The translations under genes were made by a program, and so were the position numbers. From Bacteroidota bacterium (GTDB lineage: Bacteria > Bacteroidota > Ignavibacteria > OLB7), in the NCBI GenBank assembly GCA_018266795.1, contig JAFDZV010000049.1:1-64000 (forward strand): DNA of 64,000 nt. Reading direction: 5' to 3'. This document shows, one piece after another, positions 54,038-62,200 of the stretch. The stretch's first letter is position 1. Each line of letters begins with the position of its first letter. Under the pieces are notes generated by a model. That model had not been told where the DNA came from, did not search any database, and saw only the letters and a list, made by a program, of their open reading frames with translations.

Positions 54038-54642
54038 CGCTTTATTCCGAATTCTGTTTCGAACCCCGAGCCCATCGCGGCAAACGGTCCATCCTCCTCC
54101 AACTCACGATTCGGCGGAGTGCCGGAAAGCGGGCCGTCGCTCACGCCGAGCATGGCAGCCAGCCGCTTGCGTCCGCGGGCTATGCGGACCCTGACACCCA
54201 CCAGCGATCCCCCCTGGATCTCACGGATCTCGGCCGTGGAGAAGCCGCCGATCTCGTACAGCAATATCGCCTCCCGCTGCTTCTCGGGGAGTTTGTGCAG
54301 AGCGTCGTACAGCAGTCGGATATCTGCCAATACGTCGCCCGGCGTGCTGCGATCGAAGAGCTGTTCGAAGTCCACCGCGGCGGCATCGGCCATGAAACGG
54401 CCGGCGCGTGTACGGCGGTGCGCCACTCTGGTAGCGATCGTGAAGAGGAAGCTGAGGAAGGCCTTGTCATCGCGCAGCGTGTCGAAACGTTGAAAGGCGA
54501 TGAGGACGGTTTCGCCGACGATATCCTTCGCGACCTCGGAATCGCGGGTCATGGCAAGCACGAACCGCTGCAGACGAGGCTGCGCGGGCGTGAACAGCGC
54601 CATGAATCGCCGCTTCCTGTCGTTGGAGGATCCTTCCGTCAT
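54034..54642 (-). CDS. ECF-family RNA polymerase sigma factor
   Basis: 202 aa. Sigma region 2 spans about 20-85 (RLQRFVLAMTRDSEVAKDIV, TVLIAFQRFDTLRDDKAFLS, FLFTIATRVAHRR), followed by an acidic linker. Region 4 at ~110-165 reads DALHKLPEKQREAILLYEIG then FSTAEIREIQGGSLVGVRVR, with the helix-turn-helix and RIARGRKRL. The last ~35 residues (EEDGPFAAMGSGFETEFG) are an unusual acidic tail that might contact the partner protein. It is translationally coupled to the anti-sigma-like gene. Targets unknown; an autoregulatory promoter candidate lies at 54675-54704. Confidence 0.92.
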   Translation of the reverse strand: MTEGSSNDRKRRFMALFTPAQPRLQRFVLAMTRDSEVAKDIVGETVLIAFQRFDTLRDDKAFLSFLFTIATRVAHRRTRAGRFMADAAAVDFEQLFDRSTPGDVLADIRLLYDALHKLPEKQREAILLYEIGGFSTAEIREIQGGSLVGVRVRIARGRKRLAAMLGVSDGPLSGTPPNRELEEDGPFAAMGSGFETEFGIKR

Positions 54643-54674
54643 TCGACTTCCAGTTTCAGCATGTCGACACAGGG

Positions 54675-54704
54675 TATGTGTACCGCAGAGGCGAATTCGT
54701 TACA
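54675..54704 (-). promoter_or_regulatory. Candidate ECF-type promoter of the sigma gene
   Basis: On the minus strand TGTAAC (54704-54699), a 16-nt spacer, and TACACATA (54682-54675). The TGTAAC -35 resembles ECF promoters and the position suits autoregulation. Single occurrence, so tentative. Confidence 0.3.
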
Positions 54705-54804
54705 TCGCAACGCAGCCCGCCGTACTGCTTCAGGAGAAAGAGACTGCGCTCCATTGCATGACGGCCGTGCAGCCGAACATGTTGAACGCATTTCATGAAA
54801 TCAC

Positions 54805-54844
54805 GCGGGCATGAAGCATGACTGTCGCCATGCTTCATGCCCGC
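54805..54844 (-). terminator. Large perfect hairpin after cfa gene
   Basis: A 16-bp perfect inverted repeat (54805-54820 and 54829-54844, GCGGGCATGAAGCATG and its complement) with an 8-nt loop, ~110 nt downstream of the synthase stop. No T-run. It may stop transcription or stabilise the 3' end. Confidence 0.5.
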
Positions 54845-54953
54845 CACGTTCGTCATCGAATCGGCATCAGGGTCGATTACGCCCCGCACCATCGCGTTGG
54901 AGATGCAAACGCGGCGCCGGGCGCCGAAGCGCGGCCGCCGCACCGATGGGGCA

Positions 54954-56135
54954 TCAGGCGTGAGCCTCGGCACCATTGGTCACCGGCATCGCATCGGCAT
55001 GCCGCATCCGCTCACCGAGTCCCAGTTCACCTATCCAGCGGTTCCGGTTGAACGTCTCCAGATTCTTGTTGCAGACGATCTGGAAGCAGGTGGAGTTACC
55101 CTGCGCTGCGATATGAACGGACCAGCCGAGGAAAACCTGCCACAGCCGGAACCAGAAGGTCCCATACTTCGCCTCCACCTGCGCCCGGTTCCGCATCCAG
55201 TTATCGTACCACCGATCGATCGTGATGGAATAATGAATGCCGACGTTTTCCACCGAGTGAATTTCGAACCCAACCTTCTCGAGATTCTTCACTACGAAGC
55301 TCAGCGGCATGCTGGCATCGGCACCGGAGAAAATGTACTTGTTCATGAACAGGCCCCACACAAGGCTCTCCATGTGCACGCCAGCCTTGAGGCCTGCGAT
55401 CTGCAGATAGAAGAGACCGTCGTCGGCAAGCATTCCATGGATCTGGCGCATGAACTTGCGGAAGTACTTCACGCCCACATGCTCGGCCATCTCCAGGCAG
55501 GAGATACGATCGTACGTGGTGCGCGGAATGTCGCGATAGTCCATGCGGAGAATACGCGCCCTCTCCTGGCAACCGGCATTCGCGATCTGCTCGGTTGCAT
55601 ATGCCGCGCCCTGATGGGCAATGGTCACGCCGGTGGCATCGGCACCACGATTGCGAGCAGCATACAGCGCAAGCGTTCCCCATCCGCATCCGATGTCGAG
55701 CATCCTGTGCCCGGGCTTCAACTGCAGCTTGTCGCAGACCAGCTCCATCTTCTGATCCTGCGCTGTCTCCAGGTCCTGCGAGGAGTCCGTAAAGAATGCG
55801 CTCGTGTAGATCATGCGCGGCCCGAGAAACCAGTTGAAGAAATCGTTGCCGCGATCGTAGTGATCCTGTACGATTCGTTCATCCTGCTTCTTCGAATGAA
55901 TCGTCACCTCGGGAATGAAGCGGGTGAACAGGAAGCGGAAGTGATCGGCAACCAGTTTGTACGTGGCGAAGTCGGTACGACGGCGGATGAACTCCCGAAA
56001 GTCGCCTTCGATATCGATCCGTCCGTGGATGTAGTCTTCAACCAGCGTGGTGAACGGAACCTTGCCCCCCTTGTAACGGGATTGGACTTTTGGTCCCGGC
56101 ACGATAGCCGTGGCGTTGGGCGCATTGTTGGCCAT
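54954..56135 (-). CDS. cfa: Cyclopropane-fatty-acyl-phospholipid synthase family methyltransferase
   Basis: 393 aa from ATG 56135, chosen because AGGAG stands 5 nt upstream; an ATG at 56174 lacks such a site. Transfers a methylene group from S-adenosylmethionine to unsaturated acyl chains of membrane phospholipids. An N-terminal lipid-binding part (1-85) precedes the family motif DHYDRGNDFFNWFLGPRMIY (91-110), SAM motif I MLDIGCGWGTLALYAA (145-160), VTIAHQGAAYA, ISCLEMAEHVGVKYFRKFM (~211-229, active-site Glu) and a C-terminal aromatic-rich region (IHYSITIDRWYDNWMRN, FWFRLWQVFLGWSVHIAAQG). The TIAHQGAAYA segment departs from the TISxEQxxxA of classical CFA synthases. This may be one of the divergent family members acting on other lipids. 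Confidence 0.9.
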   Translation of the reverse strand: MANNAPNATAIVPGPKVQSRYKGGKVPFTTLVEDYIHGRIDIEGDFREFIRRRTDFATYKLVADHFRFLFTRFIPEVTIHSKKQDERIVQDHYDRGNDFFNWFLGPRMIYTSAFFTDSSQDLETAQDQKMELVCDKLQLKPGHRMLDIGCGWGTLALYAARNRGADATGVTIAHQGAAYATEQIANAGCQERARILRMDYRDIPRTTYDRISCLEMAEHVGVKYFRKFMRQIHGMLADDGLFYLQIAGLKAGVHMESLVWGLFMNKYIFSGADASMPLSFVVKNLEKVGFEIHSVENVGIHYSITIDRWYDNWMRNRAQVEAKYGTFWFRLWQVFLGWSVHIAAQGNSTCFQIVCNKNLETFNRNRWIGELGLGERMRHADAMPVTNGAEAHA

Positions 56136-58586
56136 GAAACTCCTGGGGATTGTGTCACTACCGGACGTGGACATGAATGGATAGCACTACTCACCTCTGC
56201 CAACCGCAGAGTGGGAGGCTGCCGCAATGGATGCATCGTAGCATGTTGACAAGCGGAGCGGGGCAATCTCAAGTGATCCCGAACAACGGCACCACCATGC
56301 TGCAGGCATGACGCCGCCGGCGCCAGGCACACCGCTTCGGCTCCCTGCAGCCTGCAGGCGGTACCGGCAATGGCGTAGCCGGATCCATCTTGTCGGGAGC
56401 TTCAAATCTTCGAACCGATCCCACACCCCGGAAGGACGGGCTCCAGGCGCAATCCATCGAGCATCGGATGGGCCGGTGCGGCACATTCAAGGACCAGGCC
56501 GAACGGAATTTGTTCCGAGGCACACAATGCCCGCCGCACCTGCGCGTCTTCCACGCGGCCCTCATGCGTGTACAGCCGGCTGCAGCTCGCGTAATCATTT
56601 CATCACACAATGCCACCCGTCGCGGCCGGCGGCATGAATCGCCGGCGGCATCGCCCGCGCGAAACGCGGCGCGCAGGCACCGCACACCGGTGCTTCACCA
56701 CGATGCCCTGTGCAGCTCGGGCGGGCATCTGCTTCAGCAGCTTCTCGCGCACGTTCTTCATCGGAACAACGCGTCGGCGCATCAACGGGAATTCCACGGA
56801 GGTCCCCGATACCGGCCCGGCCGCAAAGCCGCGTGGTTACTGGCGGCAGCCGTGGGGGCATCAACGGCAACATTCTTTCACATGGTCCCCGCACTGCATC
56901 GACCGCATGCGGCCACGTGCATGGCATGCGCACGGCACGCGGCGGACCATGGATCGCCCAGCTCCGGATGCCGCGGCTCCGAACGGCATACCATAAGGCC
57001 TTGCTGGCGGCAATGCATTCGGCGGTCAACATACGAACCTCCCGGGGTTTGCCCACAGTAATAATGGAGGCCCCGCAAAGAGGCTGGAAATGGACAATTG
57101 AGCACGATTTCGCTTGTTAGGACACGCAATGAGCTCGTACATCATGCAATACTTGAGACGATGCTTTGCTCGAAGCAACCGGTAAAAAGTTTTCAAGCAC
57201 CCTTTCAATCTCACGTTCGTCTCATATTGCACACTTAAGTTTGTGGCGCACTTGAAGCGAAAACGACTTGTCGGCAAGCACTCGAATGTGTTGCCGAGGG
57301 TCTGGATCTGGGCGTCGCTGAAAGGTGCGCCGCGGGGCTCTCAGTCCAGATATGCTCCGCACGCCTCCCCTCCCGCTGAATCAATGCAGTACACCTGCAG
57401 CCTTTGCCGGCTCGGGTTTCTGAGCCGGTACCCCGGTATTCACGGGCTAGATATGAGCCGCTCGCGAGTCGCGTGCTCACTCTTGAAATACGGGAAGTCA
57501 TACGCAGACATCCGGCATCCTTGGGCAGGTTGTCGCATGGAAACCTCGTCAGCATTGCGCGTCCAGCGAGGCATCCAATATCACAATCGCTTCCTCAATC
57601 GACATATACCCTCTCCGCATGGAGGTTGCAGCGATACGCCATGTGCGCAAAATCTCTGCGACCCTCGGTGTGAATTTCCGATAGCAGTTCGAGTCGTACC
57701 AGAAAGGCGATCTCGCCGAAGACTCCAGCGTGGCGGTGCGCAACAACGCGGCAACACCCCAGCCGCAAGCGCACGCCACGATATGGCGGCGGGCCCTCCA
57801 ACGGCAAGCCATTGCCGGACAGCTCATATCGTACTGCGACATAAATGCCGGGCATCCCGAGCCGGTGCAGGGCAATCGACCCAATAACTGCAGATCGATG
57901 TATCTCAGCGTAAGCAACAGCGGATCCGGCGTGCGACAGATTGCGGCAGCGAATGCCGGAACCTGGCGCACGGGCGCCCCGTGCCCGGAGTACGGAATTT
58001 CTTTTCCGAACGACGGCACGGATGCGGGCGCGGTCCGCGGCAGTAGCGCAGAGCATCGTACTGCGACAATTATCGCGGCGGCACGTGCAGCAGCATCGCG
58101 CACAACAAACGCGCAGCGGAACAGTACAAAATTGCGCCATTGGAACGGCATAATCCAATTTCAGAACAATCCGCTTCACTGTAGCGTAACATCGAGCGGC
58201 AATATGTGTTGTATCGCTCGCGGAGGTCCATCCGATCCCGGCCGTCTGGGCGGCGCCGATAAAATGTTACGTAATTCTTGTTAGGAGGTATATCGAATAG
58301 TTCGTACGTTCCCTGCCGTATTGCAATAGGAGGTCCAAACTCACCAACGCAATACGCCCCCCAAACTTTCCCAGACATTCCTGCAGTTACAATCGATCGC
58401 CAGCAGGTCAGGGAATTGCCGTGTATTTGCATGGCAGGACCATGGCTTGCCCGATCTGAAAAATAGAGTCGGAGTCCAGACTTCCGGCGAATGAAAAGCT
58501 GAATACTATTCATTACCTGCAATCGGTGCTCCGTGGGAGACCATTGAACATTGGCTGCAGCACCCTCACATATCAAAGAGGTCTAC
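56136..58586. other. Gene-poor region with possible decayed genes
   Basis: About 2.45 kb. Many short frames occur, none with a start site and protein-like composition together. Two AT-richer islands (about 57060-57260 and 58130-58560) stand out. In the second, the minus strand has short protein-like stretches (GKVWGAYCVGEFGPPIAIRQ, FDIPPNKNYVTFY at ~58250-58380; FWYDSNCYRKFTPRVAEIL at ~57640-57700) in different frames, compatible with a broken gene but unproven. Confidence 0.4.
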
Positions 58587-59174
58587 ATGACACGGCACGA
58601 CACCCTGTGCCTTGTGCTTCAATTCTCTCTCCTGGTGTTCATCGGCATTGCCGTCTCGGCGACTGCTGATGCCCAGGAGCAGATACCGTGGTCGGTAATA
58701 GCTACCGGCGGCGTTGTTGGAGCAAGTGACGGCACAGAATTTCTATCCGCCACACTCGGGCAGGCGATTACAGGGCCCGGAAGCAATGGAACCAATACAG
58801 CCTTTCAGGGCTTCTGGGTTCCGCTGATTCAGATATCGTCGGTTGAAGGTCCGATTTCCGGCGATCTCGCGGATGGTGCATTTCGACTGCACAATTTTCC
58901 CAACCCATTTTCTACCGCAACCACCATCAGCTATGCGCTCGAGGCACGAAGCCACGTTCGCATGGAGATTTTCGATCTCCTTGGGAAGAGCGTTGTCACG
59001 CTCATCGACGATGAGATGGAATCGGGCGATCACAACGTAGAATGGAATGGCCTGACCGAAAACGGCTCCAAAGCCGACGGAGGCATCTATATCTGTACGC
59101 TGTCGGTCGATTCCCCGGGCTCACACTCGAATGCTGCGCGCATCGCGCGCCGCAAACTCGTTCTCGTACGATAG
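58587..59174 (+). CDS. Small secreted protein with T9SS sorting domain
   Basis: 195 aa from ATG 58587, preceded by AGAGG. Signal peptide with hydrophobic core LCLVLQFSLLVFIGIAVSAT. A short beta-rich body follows (PWSVIATGGVVGASDGTEFL, TLGQAITGPGSNGTNTAFQG, FWVPLI), the compact module often seen in front of sorting domains in this group. From ~100 onward (LHNFPNPFSTATTISYALEA ... ADGGIYICTLSVDS, ending RRKLVLVR) is a complete T9SS sorting domain. So the protein is half carrier, half cargo. The stop is followed by a hairpin and, 87 nt later, the giant repeat gene; the two may be co-transcribed. Confidence 0.82.
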   Translation: MTRHDTLCLVLQFSLLVFIGIAVSATADAQEQIPWSVIATGGVVGASDGTEFLSATLGQAITGPGSNGTNTAFQGFWVPLIQISSVEGPISGDLADGAFRLHNFPNPFSTATTISYALEARSHVRMEIFDLLGKSVVTLIDDEMESGDHNVEWNGLTENGSKADGGIYICTLSVDSPGSHSNAARIARRKLVLVR

Positions 59175-59181
59175 CCATTGC

Positions 59182-59211
59182 CTTGAACACGGCGTCCAGG
59201 CAGTGTTCAAG
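59182..59211 (+). terminator. Hairpin between two exported-protein genes
   Basis: CTTGAACAC (59182-59190) and GTGTTCAAG (59203-59211), 9-bp perfect stem with a 12-nt loop. No T-run. A possible attenuator or partial terminator upstream of the repeat gene. Confidence 0.4.
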
Positions 59212-59261
59212 AGCAATTCGACAACGACTCTGAACAAAGCAACCAGAATGAGATCACAATC

Positions 59262-62200
59262 ATGAAAAGAATCCTTCACACCCTCCTCGGCGCAGCCGCC
59301 GGCGTGGTGCTCGTGGGCGGAGCGCTGTATGCGCAGCTGCCACAGCAGATCAGCTATCAAGGGCTGGTTACCAATGCCGCAGGTCAGGCCGTTTCCGATG
59401 GTCCATACTCGATGACATTCCGGCTGTATGAACAGCCGACAGGCGGCACCGCAATCTGGACGGAATCACAATCGTCCGTTCAAATCTCGCGTGGCCTGTT
59501 CAATGTCATTCTCGGCCGTATCAATCCCTTCCAGTTGCCATTCGACAAGCAATACTGGATCGGAACAACGATCGGCAGCAACAATGAAATTTCACCGCGC
59601 ATTGCGTTGACAGCCGCGCCGTACAGCTTCCGCTCTCTCACCGCGGATAGTGCATATGCCGTTCCGGTAAATGCGATCGGCACGGAGAATATTCGCAATG
59701 GCGCCGTATCGCTCAGCAAGATCGACGCCACCGGCTCGCAGCCCGGGCAGGTGTTGATGTCGAACGGCACGAACGTTACATGGGCCGCTCCCGGAAATGG
59801 CAGCGGAACGGGCGTCACGAGCATCAACGGAGTAACTGGAGCAATCCAGCTGAACACCTCCGGCGGAATTATTCTCAACCGTAGTGGCGACACGTTCACA
59901 CTGAAGGGCCCCACGGGCATCAGCTCCATCAATTCCGCAGATAATGCAATCGGCGTTACGAACGGAACGGGACCTGCTGTATCGCTGACTCTGCAACCGG
60001 AATCGTTGTACGATTTCTACCTGCTGAACAGCGGCATCTCCGGTATCAAGCTGAAGGATAGCACGATCACCGGCTCGAAGCTCGCCAGCGGCTCCGTTAC
60101 GGCGTCGCAACTTTCCGATAACTCGGTGACGTCGTCGAAGGTCGTGGATGGGTCGATTCAGAATATCGATCTCGCCAACCCGTATATCACGATCAATCCC
60201 GGTATTGGAATTTCCGGCGGCGGCACGGTGCCTCTCGGCGGAAGCGTTACCGTCAACAATGCCGGCGTGCTTTCTGTGGCCGGCACTGCAAATCAGGTGA
60301 ATGTTTCCAGCGCCACGGGTGCGGTTACTCTCTCCCTGCCACAGAATATCGCGACCACCTCGTCGCCGACCTTCAACTCGCTGACGCTGACCGGCAAGGC
60401 AACGTCCGCATCCACGGCACTGGGTGATCCGGGCAACACGCTGGTGACGAAGGACTACCTTACGACGCTCAGCACGCTCCCGGCCAGTGCCGATGCAACC
60501 CTGGTTGGTGACGGCACCGTCCCCAACCCGCTCGGCATCAACCTCGCCCACCCGAACACGTGGACGGCAACGCAGACGCTTCCGACAACGGCCGGGCAAG
60601 GTGATGCGCTCATCGCTTCCACCAACGCCGGCTCCACGACGATCATCGATGCCCGCGTTGCGGACAACCTGACGATCAACGGCGGTACGATCAACAACAC
60701 GCCGATCGGTGCTGCAACGCCCAGCACCGGCGCGTTCACGTCGATCAGCGGCACCGGCCTTGCACTGAGCGGCAAGGGGACCTCCGCTTCCACCGTCGCA
60801 GCCGATCCCGGCAGCACGCTCGTCACGAAGGATTTCGTAACCAACCCGGGGAATGTGGCCGTCAGCACGAATGCCACGATCACCGGCAACGGCACAACGG
60901 CCACTCCGCTCGGTGTCAATCTCGCCAATCCGAACACGTGGACCGGTACGCAGACGCTGCCGGTAACCGGCGTTCAGGGCGACGCTCTCATTGCTTCGAC
61001 CAATGCCGGCACCACGACGATCAACGCTCCGCGGATCGGCAACGGCCTGACCGACGCGCAGGTGAATGACAACCTGACGATCAACGGCGGTACGGTAAAC
61101 AACACGCCGATCGGCGCTACCACGCCGAGCACCGGCGCCTTCACGACGATCAACGGCACAAGCCTCGCGCTGACCGCGAAGGGGACATCCGCTTCCACCG
61201 TCGCGGCCGATCCCGGCAACACGCTCGTCACGAAGGACTTCGTCACGACGCCGGGCAATGTCTCGGTCAGCACGAACGTGACCATGACCGGCAACGGCAC
61301 CACCGGAAGCCCGCTTGGCGTCAACCTCGCCAACGCAAACACGTGGACCGGCACGCAGACGCTGCCGACGACGGCCGCACAAGGCGATGCACTTATCGCG
61401 TCGACCAACAACGGCACCACGACGATCGTTGATGCCCGCGTTGCGGACAACCTGACGATCAACGGCGGAACGGTAAACAACACGCCGATCGGCGCTACCA
61501 CGCCGAGCACCGGCGCCTTCACGACGATCAACGGCACAAGCCTTGCGCTGACCGCGAAGGGTACCTCCGCTTCCACCCTGCCTGCCGATCCCGGCAACAC
61601 GCTCGTCACGAAGGACTTCGTGACCGCACCGGGCAATGTGGCAGTGAGCACGAACGCCACGATCACGGGCGACGGAACAACGGGCAACCCGCTCGGCGTC
61701 AACCTCGCGAATCCGAACACGTGGACCGGCACGCAGACGCTGCCGACGACGGCCGCCCAGGGCGACGCACTTATCGCGTCGACCAACAACGGCACCACGA
61801 CGATCAACGCTCCGCGGATCGGCAACGGCCTGACCGACGCGCAGGTGAACGACAACCTGACGATCAACGGCGGTACGGTGGACAACACGCCGATCGGCGC
61901 TACCACGCCGAGCACCGGCACCTTCACGACGATCAACGGCGCAAGCCTTTCGCTGACCGCGAAGGGTACCTCCGCTTCCACCGTGCCTGCCGATCCGGGC
62001 AACACGCTGGTCACGAAGGACTTCGTGACGACGGCAGGGAATGTGGCCGTGAGCACCGATGCAACGCTGACGGGTAATGGAACCGTTGGCAGCCCGCTCG
62101 GCTTCAACCTCGCCAACGCAAACACGTGGACTGCCACGCAGGCATTCCCGGCAACCGGTGCGCAGGGCGATGCTCTCATCACATCGACCAATGCCGCCAC

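Larger units (their letters stand above)
54643..54953. other. Intergenic between cfa and sigma gene
   Basis: About 310 nt. It contains the sigma-gene promoter candidate and a large perfect hairpin (54805-54844). No gene is supported. Confidence 0.45.

Noticed and set aside
56595-57056. Overlapping short frames after the cfa gene
   Set aside because: Cys/Arg/His-rich translations on both strands, typical of non-coding GC-rich DNA.
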